64,000 nucleotides of DNA from an uncultured bacterium (GTDB lineage: Bacteria > Verrucomicrobiota > Verrucomicrobiia > CAIQCK01), in the NCBI GenBank assembly GCA_903870275.1, contig CAIQCK010000096.1:62001-126000 (forward strand), read 5' to 3'. A program made the position numbers and the translations under genes. The notes beneath the pieces were generated by a model. It was not told where the DNA came from. It saw only the letters and a list, made by a program, of their open reading frames with translations, and searched no databases. Positions 29,765 to 37,710 of this stretch are shown here, in pieces. Position 1 is the stretch's first letter; each line of letters begins with the position of its first letter.

Positions 29765-29831
29765 GTTGGTGTCCCGGCTTCAGCCGGCGTTTGGATGCGA
29801 CGGCTGCACCGCCTGAAGGCGGGACACCAAC
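29765..29831. repeat. inverted repeat, family E
   Basis: The left arm GTTGGTGTCCCGGCTTCAGC at 29765-29784 pairs with GCCTGAAGGCGGGACACCAAC at 29811-29831, with minor mismatches. It is the first of five elements in the gene-poor stretch 29504-30876. Confidence 0.75.
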
Positions 29832-29914
29832 GCTGTCGGAAAGTCGCCAATGATTTGGGAGTTGAAACAAGGCAAGTCCAGCTTGGCGGGAAACCGTGCG
29901 ACGGCGGTTTCGTG

Positions 29915-29992
29915 GGTAGGGCGAGGCGTCCCGCCGAGCCGCGCCACGGCTTGCATGAACCGCATCGGCTCGGCGGGACGCCTCGCCCTGCC
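29915..29992. repeat. long inverted repeat, family D
   Basis: The left arm at 29915-29941 begins GGTAGGGCGAGGCGTCCCGC. The right arm at 29966-29992 begins CGGCTCGGCGGGACGCCTCG. The arms pair over 27 bases with one mismatch and a 24-base loop. A degenerate copy is at 22830. Confidence 0.85.
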
Positions 29993-30080
29993 AAGCCAAA
30001 CATCCAACTGTCTCACTAGTGGACGGACATCTCCGTTGCCGCCAGCCCACCAACCCCATCCAAATCTCCGCAAAAAATTT

Positions 30081-30147
30081 GTAGCGGCGGTCTCTGACCG
30101 CCGGTCGTTGGATCGTCAAAGATTCGGCGGTCAGAGACCGCCGCTAC
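30081..30147. repeat. long inverted repeat, family B
   Basis: Arms at 30081-30103 (GTAGCGGCGGTCTCTGACCG) and 30125-30147 are perfect 23-base complements with a 21-base loop. The second copy is at 15045-15167. Confidence 0.88.
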
Positions 30148-30285
30148 AGGGTGGCCGACAACTACTGCAGAGATTTCCCATCCGGTTCGATCTGACCCAA
30201 TCCGACCAGCTCCGACCAGATACGACTGAATTCGATCCTATTGAACCCGTTGCGGATTGCATTTGCACGATGACTGGAGCGGCAA

Positions 30286-30316
30286 GGTGGATCGCGACTT
30301 CCAGGCGCGATCCACC
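30286..30316. repeat. compact palindrome, family A
   Basis: GGTGGATCGC at 30286-30295 pairs with GCGATCCACC at 30307-30316. This is a shortened form of the family A element at 1303 and 32497, with the interior missing. Confidence 0.75.
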
Positions 30317-30530
30317 TCGTTGCTCAATTGCATCGGGAGGTTTGCGGGAAAACGAATGGCCGCGCTGGATGAACGATTCCGCCTCCTCACCACGTCATAC
30401 GTGGCCAGCGTCGGCGGCTACAGACTTTCAGCGCTTCTTGCAACCTGTCCGCATGATTTTATGCCCATGATTCCATACCCAAATCCTGTTCTTGGAAGCG
30501 GTTCTGCCGCACGAAAGGGTTTTTGCAAAA

Positions 30531-30750
30531 CGAACCCAAATGACAGCCTCGTCCCAAACCGGAAGACATCGTTTTCCAGTTGGAATATGAACGTCTCGAT
30601 TCAATCCAGCTTCCGTGACGAAACGTTTTTTTACGAAACGAACCCAAATAGAGAAAAACGCGAGTCTGCACCAATGGACTGCAAATCCGATACTTATGCG
30701 AAAATTTCATGGCAACGATTGACCATGCCCGAAGCAAAACGAACCCAAAT
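30531..30750. repeat. three spaced copies of CGAACCCAAAT
   Basis: CGAACCCAAAT occurs at 30531-30541, 30639-30649 and 30740-30750, each preceded by a short A-rich stretch (AAAA or GAAA). The spacing is 108 and 101 bases. The frame 30257-30880 reads through them (TNPN motifs), but its composition is not protein-like, so I treat this as a DNA repeat. Confidence 0.65.
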
Positions 30751-30876
30751 GCGACGGCTCAACCCGAAAACCGAAACCGTGCCGGCAGGGATGCCGGCGC
30801 TACGGCGAACTTCGGTTGTTCAGGTCCGAGCAATTCGGCAGTTGTCTGCGGCGGCATTTGGCCCTAGAACATTCCC

Positions 30877-32445
30877 GTGAAAGCGAAACGACCCGCCATC
30901 CCCGCCAACCTCCCGCTCACCATCGGTCTGCGCCGCTATTTATATATGACGGCGGCGGTCACCGGCGCGGCGATCATGATTGTGGAAATCCTCGGCGCGA
31001 AGATGCTCGCGCCCTACCTGGGCACGTCGCATTTCGTCTGGACGGCGCAAATCGCGGTCACGCTTGTCGCGCTGGCCTGCGGTTACTACGCTGGCGGGCG
31101 TTGGGTGGACCGTTCGCCGCGGCTGGGCCGGCTCTACGGAGCGGTGGCGGCGGCGGCGGTGTATCTGTGTTTCTCTGTGTGGCTGTGCGAGCCGGTGGCG
31201 TATCAATGCCTGGAGTTCGACCTGGCGGTGGGTTCGCTGCTGGCATCGGCGTTTTTGTTTTTTGTGCCGCTCGGATTGCTCGCGATGGTCGGGCCTTTCT
31301 TCATTCGCATGCTGACCGGTTCGGTGGAAACCGTCGGCGGCAACGTGGGCCGGCTCACCGCCATCAGCACCGGGGGCAGCGTCGTGGGCACCGTGTTGAT
31401 CGGTTACGTGCTCATTCCGTTCCTGGCGAACTCGATCACGATGTATCTGACGGCGCTCGCGTTGATGGCCGTGGCGGTGGGCTATTTCGCCGGCCCGGCT
31501 CGAAAAGTTTCCAAGCTCACGCCCGTGCTGCTGACCGTGGCCATCGGCGCGGCCACGGGCTTCGCGGGCGTCCATGGCGACAAGCTGCACAACGAGGAGG
31601 TCAGGGAGTTGTATCGGGGCAACTCGAATTTCGGCATGCTCCAGGTCGTGGAATGGACCCATTCGGAACGGCGGTGTTACCTCAACGATTATCTGACGCA
31701 AAACACCTACGATCCCAAGGAGCGCAAAAGCACCTCCATGTATAACTACATGCTGCACGGGCTGGCGCGCGCCTACACGCCGCGGATAGACGACGCGCTG
31801 TGCATCGGCATGGGCATCGGCATCGTGCCGGGCGAGTTTGCCCGCGAAGGCGTTCGCGTGGACGTGGTGGAAATCAACCCCGCTGTCCTGCCGGTGGCGG
31901 TGAAGTATTTCGATCTGGAGCCGAAACGGCTGCACATTCATTTCGGCGACGGGCGCTATTTCGTCAGCCGCTGCAAGAAGCAGTATGACACCATTATATT
32001 GGATGCGTTTCTGGGCGACTCGTCGCCGTCGCACCTGCTCACGCGCGAAGCCTTCGCCTCGATGCGCCGGCTGCTCCGGACCGACGGCACGCTGGTCATC
32101 AACATTTTCGGCGCGTATCGTGGCGAAGACGTGTTTTTCACCGCGTCGCTGGCGAAAACCCTGGGCGCGGTTTTCAAGAGCGTGCGGATTCATCAGGCCG
32201 GCACCGGCAACACGTTTCTCGTGGCGTCCGACCAGTCCTCACTGCAACTGCGGCACAAGCCCGACTTGGATTCCGTCCATCCATTTGTGCGCCAGTTGGT
32301 GGCTCAGGCTTTTGCCACCGTCGCCTCCGTCAATCTCGATCGCGGCATCGTGCTGACCGACGATTACAATCCGGTGGAGTTCTACGACGCCCGCAACCGC
32401 GAGCTTCTGCGACGGCAACTGGCGATGCAGATGAAGGGAGAGTAG
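30877..32445 (+). CDS. membrane-fused spermidine synthase-like methyltransferase-fold protein
   Basis: The GTG at 30877 gives 522 residues; an ATG at 30946 is an alternative. The first 215 residues have about seven membrane segments (AAIMIVEILGAKMLAPYLGTS, TAISTGGSVVGTVLIGYVLIPF). From about 250 a Rossmann domain follows: ALCIGMGIGIVPGEFA, VRVDVVEINPAVLPVA with the acidic ligand Glu, HFGDGRYFVS and YDTIILDAFLGDSSPSHLL. This is the fused-MFS/spermidine synthase architecture. Aminopropyl transfer is possible but unproven; many members have unknown substrates. It stands alone between two repeat elements. Confidence 0.85.
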   Translation: MKAKRPAIPANLPLTIGLRRYLYMTAAVTGAAIMIVEILGAKMLAPYLGTSHFVWTAQIAVTLVALACGYYAGGRWVDRSPRLGRLYGAVAAAAVYLCFSVWLCEPVAYQCLEFDLAVGSLLASAFLFFVPLGLLAMVGPFFIRMLTGSVETVGGNVGRLTAISTGGSVVGTVLIGYVLIPFLANSITMYLTALALMAVAVGYFAGPARKVSKLTPVLLTVAIGAATGFAGVHGDKLHNEEVRELYRGNSNFGMLQVVEWTHSERRCYLNDYLTQNTYDPKERKSTSMYNYMLHGLARAYTPRIDDALCIGMGIGIVPGEFAREGVRVDVVEINPAVLPVAVKYFDLEPKRLHIHFGDGRYFVSRCKKQYDTIILDAFLGDSSPSHLLTREAFASMRRLLRTDGTLVINIFGAYRGEDVFFTASLAKTLGAVFKSVRIHQAGTGNTFLVASDQSSLQLRHKPDLDSVHPFVRQLVAQAFATVASVNLDRGIVLTDDYNPVEFYDARNRELLRRQLAMQMKGE

Positions 32446-32496
32446 AAAGCAGGCTGCTGTCGTGTCGGCTGTAGATTACTGCGCCGTCTTCGATGA

Positions 32497-32570
32497 AAGG
32501 TGGATCGCGACCTCCGGGCGCGATTCGTTCGCCTCACAGGGGCCATCGCGTCCGGAGGCCGCGATCCACC
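32497..32570. repeat. inverted repeat, family A
   Basis: The left arm at 32497-32523 (AAGGTGGATCGCGACCTCCG) pairs with 32546-32570 (TCGCGTCCGGAGGCCGCGAT) with two mismatches. It lies between two convergent genes, nine bases before the stop of the GH5-like gene. Confidence 0.82.
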
Positions 32571-32578
32571 CGTGCCAA

Positions 32579-35485
32579 TCACCGCGGACGTATCTTTGCC
32601 GCGACGTCGGTTTTTACTTCGCCGGGCAGCAGCGTCAGTTTGCCGGCGCGCGCGGTCACCTTCTCGGTGCGAACGGGTTTGCCCTTCCAGGTCTCCCACC
32701 ATTCCACCGTGTAGGCGCCGTCCGCGAAACCGTCCAGCGTGACCCGCGACGGCGGCACGGGCGCCACAGTCGCCTTCTGCTGATTGAACCAGTCGCTTTC
32801 CTGGTTCTGCATCCAGACGATGCAAGGGCCGCCGCCGGCCCGCAACGCCGCGACGAGCAGGTTCGGACGATCAAGCACCTTGCAACCGGTGAAGGCGTAG
32901 CGCGTGATGTGCATCCAGTCGCCGCCGAGGTTTTCCACGCGGATGCGATGCTTGCCCGCCGGCACCTCGATGGCCACGTCCTCGTCATAGGTCGATTCCC
33001 ACAGTTTCCACGTCGGCTGGTATTTCCACTGTTTGCCATGCTTCTCGCCGCAAGGAAACTCGCGGTCGAGTTTCAGTTCGTCGTCCACCCGGATTTGCAG
33101 GCGGCCGCTTCGGGAGACGCGCCCAACGGTGACGATGAACTTGCCCGCGCTCGGGAAGTCCACCACGAAGGTCGGCGGGTTGATCAGGTCGCGATGCCCC
33201 GCGCCGTGCAGCAGTTCATGAATCTCCAACGGGTCGTTGACGACGCCGTCACCCTGAATCCTGAATTCATTGACCGCCGGTTTTCCCCACTTGCCCGCCG
33301 GAGCGATGACCACGTCGCGCGTGATCGGCGAGGCGGGCGGTGCCACATACTCCAGCGGCGCGACGCTCACCTGTTCCCATTTCGCGGTGCCGAACGGCAG
33401 GCCTTTGGCGAAGTTGGCGATGGACGTGAAATGGAAGTAAAGGTCCAACGGCTCGATGTAGTTCTCGTGCCACCACGGCATGGGGATGCCGCAGCAACCG
33501 CTGCAGAGAGCGGCCCAGAAAGCGTTGTGCAGTCCCCAGCCTTTGGGGTCCTTGTCCGCCGTCGAGGCGTGGCTGCGGATGCCGAACTCGCCGAAGACGT
33601 GCGGCTTCGCGAAATTCTTCCACTGCTCCAGGCAGTAGCCGCGCACCTGCTCGGCGGCGTTGCCGTCGTTGTTCGTGTAGCAATGGGTCTGCACGATGTC
33701 CATTTGCGGAATCCGCCAGCACGCCTCCGGGCCGGTCTTGCTCCACCAGCTCGTCGTGATCAGGTGCCGATAGGGATCGAGCGCCGCGAGGAACTCCGAC
33801 ATTTCCCGGTGCCACGCGATCTTCGTTTCCTCGGTCGTGTCCGCCCATCCCTCGAACTCGTTGCCGAACTCCCAGCAGAGGATGTGCGGCGAGTAACCCC
33901 AGCGCGCGATGGTGTAGCGCAGCCGTTTCTTGTAGAGATCGCGCGACGGCTTGCCGGTGAGCCACTCGCTAATTTTCTCGCACGGGCCGCCGTTGGCCTT
34001 GTTGAACGGATTCGCCCGCCAGCCGCCTTCGCGGAAATCCTGATGCGTGTCCATACAGAGCATGTAGTAGAAGTCGAGTTTCACGGCGAGGTCGAGCAGG
34101 CCGTCCAGCCGAGCCGCTTGTGTCTGGCGATACCAGCCGAGCCGCTCCTCCCATTCGAGGCCGAGGCTGGAACTGGACATCCACCAACGGTTGTAGTTCT
34201 CGCCCTTCGACGCCATCTTGCGAATCGCGTCCATGCCGGTCTGTCCGGCGGTGTGATAGCCGGGCAGGTTGTGGCCGATCGGCAGATACAGTGCGCCGGA
34301 ATCGAACTGCACGTAATGCGGATCCACGCGGCTCTGGCGCAGGAAGCCTTTCTCCGCCGACGCCTTCACCGTGAACTCGCCGGCGTCCTTGCTGATGCTG
34401 CCGCTGCGGTCTTTGGCCGTGAGTTTCACGCGCAGGGGGCCAGGCTCGACGGCGGCGATGCGCACGCACCAGCGGCCTGCGCCGACCGGTGCCATCACTT
34501 CCGCGCCGTCGCGGACCTCGCGGCGATAATCCACCATGAAGAACCCCGGCTGCGTGAACTGCCGGCCCGAGGCCGTCGTCACCGCCGCATCGAGCGCGAT
34601 CTGGTCGGGGTCGAACGGATTCTCCCATGTGCCGTGCAAGTCCACGCCCAACTCCAGTTTGCCAAAGAGCGGCACGGTCGTGCCCGTCGAGCGGACTTCC
34701 CCGATGGCGAGCGGTTCGCGGTGCGGTTCGATGTCGCCCGCGAACTTTGCCGGCAGCGTGTCGAAACCGATCTTCAACGACGTGACCGCCTTCTTGCCGG
34801 CGGGAAAATCGCCAGGGCGCAGGTTCATCTCGAAACTCTGGCTGGCCTCATTCACGCGGCAGCGCAGCTCGCGAAATCCCTCGGTCGCGAACGCCGCTGC
34901 GCACCCGTCGGCCAGCTCCACCAGCAACGCCTCGCAGTCGCCGGAGACATTGCCGCCCACCTTGCCGTGCGCGACCGGCCGGGCAAAGATGCGCCGCCCG
35001 GCAAACGCCTTCCGGTCGAACGAAATCGTCGTCCACAAACCGGACGTGAGCGTCAGCGGCGCCGTTTTCTCCGTCTCCAGATGCAGTACCGCGCCCTTCG
35101 CGGTCGGCTCCAACGCCAGCGTGTAGCGCATCGGCGCCGCGCCTTCGCGCGATACCCATGTCCCGCTTTGCCGCAGCCAGCCCCGTCGATCCACCTCCGG
35201 CCCGCTTTCGATCTTGCCGCCGTCCAGCCGTTCGTGAACCCACGCGTCGTGCCAGAGGGTGATGCTCAACCTCACCTCCGGCCCGCCCGCGCGCTTCACC
35301 GCCACCACGCCCGGCGCGCGGAACACGATCTCGTTTCCCTCCGTGGCCAGCACGAACTCCTTGCCCCGGCTTTCCCAGTGCTGGGCGAATGCCGGCGAGG
35401 CGAAACACAGAAACGCCAGCAGCCACCGGGAGGTTGAGAAGCTGGTTGAACAATGTTTGGAAATGGAGCGGGCGATGTTTGTCAT
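32579..35485 (-). CDS. secreted clan GH-A (GH5-like) glycoside hydrolase with DUF5060-type domain
   Basis: The 968-residue protein has a signal peptide ending near SPAFA. A beta-sandwich of about 250 residues precedes a DUF5060-like segment (DLHGTWENPFDPDQIAL near 285). The TIM barrel (about 395-720) shows WEFGNEFEG with Glu543 as acid/base and HVFGEFGI with Glu633 as nucleophile, the standard GH-A pair. A carbohydrate-binding-like beta region follows (YDEDVAIEVPAGKHRIRVENLGG). It is exported and cleaves a beta-linked glycan, type unknown. It is not in an operon: the 3' side is a family A repeat and the 5' side a family F repeat. Confidence 0.82.
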   Translation of the reverse strand: MTNIARSISKHCSTSFSTSRWLLAFLCFASPAFAQHWESRGKEFVLATEGNEIVFRAPGVVAVKRAGGPEVRLSITLWHDAWVHERLDGGKIESGPEVDRRGWLRQSGTWVSREGAAPMRYTLALEPTAKGAVLHLETEKTAPLTLTSGLWTTISFDRKAFAGRRIFARPVAHGKVGGNVSGDCEALLVELADGCAAAFATEGFRELRCRVNEASQSFEMNLRPGDFPAGKKAVTSLKIGFDTLPAKFAGDIEPHREPLAIGEVRSTGTTVPLFGKLELGVDLHGTWENPFDPDQIALDAAVTTASGRQFTQPGFFMVDYRREVRDGAEVMAPVGAGRWCVRIAAVEPGPLRVKLTAKDRSGSISKDAGEFTVKASAEKGFLRQSRVDPHYVQFDSGALYLPIGHNLPGYHTAGQTGMDAIRKMASKGENYNRWWMSSSSLGLEWEERLGWYRQTQAARLDGLLDLAVKLDFYYMLCMDTHQDFREGGWRANPFNKANGGPCEKISEWLTGKPSRDLYKKRLRYTIARWGYSPHILCWEFGNEFEGWADTTEETKIAWHREMSEFLAALDPYRHLITTSWWSKTGPEACWRIPQMDIVQTHCYTNNDGNAAEQVRGYCLEQWKNFAKPHVFGEFGIRSHASTADKDPKGWGLHNAFWAALCSGCCGIPMPWWHENYIEPLDLYFHFTSIANFAKGLPFGTAKWEQVSVAPLEYVAPPASPITRDVVIAPAGKWGKPAVNEFRIQGDGVVNDPLEIHELLHGAGHRDLINPPTFVVDFPSAGKFIVTVGRVSRSGRLQIRVDDELKLDREFPCGEKHGKQWKYQPTWKLWESTYDEDVAIEVPAGKHRIRVENLGGDWMHITRYAFTGCKVLDRPNLLVAALRAGGGPCIVWMQNQESDWFNQQKATVAPVPPSRVTLDGFADGAYTVEWWETWKGKPVRTEKVTARAGKLTLLPGEVKTDVAAKIRPR

Positions 35486-35588
35486 GGCAGAGGCAGGAGA
35501 TTAAGCGTTGCGCGTTGCGACACAAGGCCGAAGTTGAAAGGCTGTACACATGGCCGTGACCATGCAGTTCAGGCGTTCGGTCCTTGTT

Positions 35589-35660
35589 GTAGCCGCCGAC
35601 GTGAGGAGGCGGAACCGTTTAGCAGGAGAGGGCCATCCGCCTCCTCACGTCGGCGGCTAC
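35589..35660. repeat. long inverted repeat, family F
   Basis: Arms at 35589-35612 (GTAGCCGCCGACGTGAGGAG) and 35637-35660 are perfect 24-base complements with a 24-base loop. It lies in the divergent region 35486-35760; no promoter was clear there. A degenerate relative is at 24556. Confidence 0.87.
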
Positions 35661-35760
35661 GCAAGACAATCGCATCGTTCCTCAGGGGACGAAGTTTTTG
35701 AGGTTGTGTGGCTTGGGGCAGGGCGTAAACTGCGCGCGATATTCGCTGGGAGATCAAGCT

Positions 35761-36948
35761 ATGAAACATCAGCAAATCGGGCGGCGGCAGTTTCTGGAAT
35801 CAGCCGCGTTCGGCACGGCGGGAATTGTTTTGGGACAATCGTTGATCGCGCGGGCGGCGGATTCTTCGCCGCTGAAAATCGAGGAGCCATTTCACGGCGC
35901 GGTCCTCAGCCATCGGCACGGCAAGGTCGTTGATCGCGGGCTGGCCATTCGCGTTTCCGGCAAGGCGCCGGCCGGCGACCGGATTCTGATTTGCGGCAAG
36001 GAGGCGGAACGCCAGGGGGAAGCGTTCACGGCGGAGGTCGTGCTGCGCGACCGGGAGACGGCCATCACCGCCAGCGGCAAAGGCGCTTCCGGCCGATACG
36101 AGGACCGCGTGCGCGTTGTTTGGGACCGCCACTCGTTTCCCCGCTATCGGTTCTCGATTGACGACAACAGCTTTTTCCTCCGCGACATCTTCCAGAAGAA
36201 TTACCGCTCGCTGTTCGATTGTTTTTACACGGCGATGCTCCGCGATCTGCACCGGAAGTATGGCGTGAAGTTCACCATCAACATCTATTACACGACGGAG
36301 GACGGCTTCGACATCACGCAGTTCCCCGACCGCTACAAGGGCGAATGGCGCGATTGCTCGGACTGGCTCAAGCTCGCCTTCCACGCCTACGCCAACAAGC
36401 CCGACCGGCCGTATCAGGACGCGCCGCCGGAGAAATTGCTGGCGGATCTGGACAGGGTGGCAGAACAGATTCATCGTTTCGCCGGGGCGCAGAGCTACGC
36501 GCCGCCGACGGTGATTCATTGGGGCATGACGCGGCAGGAGGCGCTGCGGCCGCTTTTCAAGCACGGCATCCGCGCGCTGAGCGGTTACTTTCGCATGCCG
36601 AACGGCCGCTACGATGTCAACTACCGCTTCGACGATGTCATCTCCGAGTATCTCGCCAAGCACGACGCGTGGAAGGATTTCAAGAGCGGCATCGTCTTTT
36701 CGCACGTGGACATCGTCTGCAACTCCACGCCGATTGACCGCATCGTCCCGACGCTGGAACCGCTCACGCAGGACCCCAACACTGCGGAGATCATGGACCT
36801 GTTCACGCACGAGCAATACTTCTGGCCGTTCTACACGCGCTACATCCCTGACCATCCTCAGCGTCTCGACACCGCCATCCGTTGGGTGACCGATCGCGGC
36901 TACAAACCGGTCTTCTACCACGAGGGCCTCCTCGGCGCGCCGGTGTAG
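35761..36948 (+). CDS. Tat-exported polysaccharide deacetylase-like protein
   Basis: From the ATG at 35761 the product is 395 residues, with a Tat signal (GRRQFLESAAFGTAG). After a small beta domain (about 40-120), RYRFSIDDNSFFLRDIFQKN leads into LHRKYGVKFTINIYYTTEDG. This is reminiscent of the Asp-Asp metal motif and second strand of NodB-type deacetylases. PPTVIHWGMTRQEAL and FSHVDIV may complete the barrel. The assignment is by fold resemblance only. The frame is open to 35698, but this part lacks a ribosome site. Neighbours upstream and downstream are carbohydrate-active enzymes. Confidence 0.6.
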   Translation: MKHQQIGRRQFLESAAFGTAGIVLGQSLIARAADSSPLKIEEPFHGAVLSHRHGKVVDRGLAIRVSGKAPAGDRILICGKEAERQGEAFTAEVVLRDRETAITASGKGASGRYEDRVRVVWDRHSFPRYRFSIDDNSFFLRDIFQKNYRSLFDCFYTAMLRDLHRKYGVKFTINIYYTTEDGFDITQFPDRYKGEWRDCSDWLKLAFHAYANKPDRPYQDAPPEKLLADLDRVAEQIHRFAGAQSYAPPTVIHWGMTRQEALRPLFKHGIRALSGYFRMPNGRYDVNYRFDDVISEYLAKHDAWKDFKSGIVFSHVDIVCNSTPIDRIVPTLEPLTQDPNTAEIMDLFTHEQYFWPFYTRYIPDHPQRLDTAIRWVTDRGYKPVFYHEGLLGAPV

Positions 36949-37077
36949 GGCGGCGGCAATGGAGAGGCTGTTTTTAAGATCGAGCTTTGCCTTAACTGAG
37001 AAAGTCATGAATCCGCGCGCCAAAGGCGTCCAGCCGCAGGCCGATTGCCGCCTGCTGTTCATCGGAGGCAACTGACG

Positions 37078-37278
37078 ATGGGCCGAATCCGACGCGGTGG
37101 CTACATCATCACTTGGTTCGCGGGCGATCATTGGCCGCGGCACGTGCATGTGCAAACCGATGACGGCCGGCTGCTGGGACGGTTCAATCTGGAAACGCGC
37201 CAGGCAATGGAAGGTTGGAAACCGAGCCGGAAACTGCTAGAAGTAATCACAGACCTCGAACGCGAGGGCAGGATATGA
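37078..37278 (+). CDS. DUF4160 family protein
   Basis: The 66-residue protein has GGYIITWFAGDHWPRHVHV, GRFNLETRQAMEG and LLEVITDLEREG, matching the DUF4160 pattern (DHxPPHxH, then ID-ET-EVLEG). GGAGG lies nine bases upstream. The ATG of the next gene overlaps its stop (ATGA). DUF4160 and DUF2442 are often adjacent, and the pair has been considered toxin-antitoxin-like, but no activity is established to my knowledge. Confidence 0.8.
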   Translation: MGRIRRGGYIITWFAGDHWPRHVHVQTDDGRLLGRFNLETRQAMEGWKPSRKLLEVITDLEREGRI

Positions 37279-37652
37279 AGCTGTCGGACAATTTAAAAAA
37301 ACCGTTCGGCACCGCCAAGATGGTGCGCATCAAAGCCGTGCGCTATCTGGCTTGGGAAGATGCCTTCGACGTGGAGTTTGAGGATGGCGTCAGCTTCCTT
37401 GAACCCCATCGCACGGTGCGCAAAGCCAATCGGATTTCACCCCAGGCCCGCGTCGAGCGCGTGGAATTGGACGAGGAATGCCGGATCGGCTTCTTCGTCC
37501 ACTACGACAACGGCCAGATGGCTGAAGTCTCTTGGTCTTTCGTGCGCGAGATCCCGCCGAAGAGTCGCAGCGCCCCGTATCGTCCCGCAAAACCGTTGCA
37601 TTCGGTTGTTGCCGAAGCGCCCGCCAAATACACGACGCGGCGCAAGAAGTAG
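37275..37652 (+). CDS. DUF2442-like protein
   Basis: The 125-residue protein has VRIKAVRYLAWEDAFDVEFEDGVSFLEP, the DUF2442 core (beta strands followed by the DG turn), then FVHYDNGQMAEVSW and a basic tail (APAKYTTRRKK). The start overlaps the DUF4160 stop by four bases. The longer frame from 37215 would overlap the partner gene and is not chosen. It could be the partner of the upstream protein in a small stability module. Confidence 0.72.
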   Translation: MKLSDNLKKPFGTAKMVRIKAVRYLAWEDAFDVEFEDGVSFLEPHRTVRKANRISPQARVERVELDEECRIGFFVHYDNGQMAEVSWSFVREIPPKSRSAPYRPAKPLHSVVAEAPAKYTTRRKK

Positions 37653-37710
37653 TCTGGGGATCGAAGCTCCAGACTATTGGAAGTGTCCAGCGGCGAGAAT
37701 CAAGACGACT

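Noticed and set aside
29427..30119. Minus-strand frame through the repeat region
   Set aside because: It is made of family B, D and E palindromes and has no start signal or recognisable domain.
30531..30750. CRISPR array from CGAACCCAAAT copies
   Set aside because: The repeat is only 11 bases, spacing exceeds 100 bases, and no cas genes are present.
30257..30880. 207-residue plus-strand frame with TNPN motifs
   Set aside because: It crosses a palindrome and a DNA repeat, starts without a ribosome site and has non-protein-like composition.
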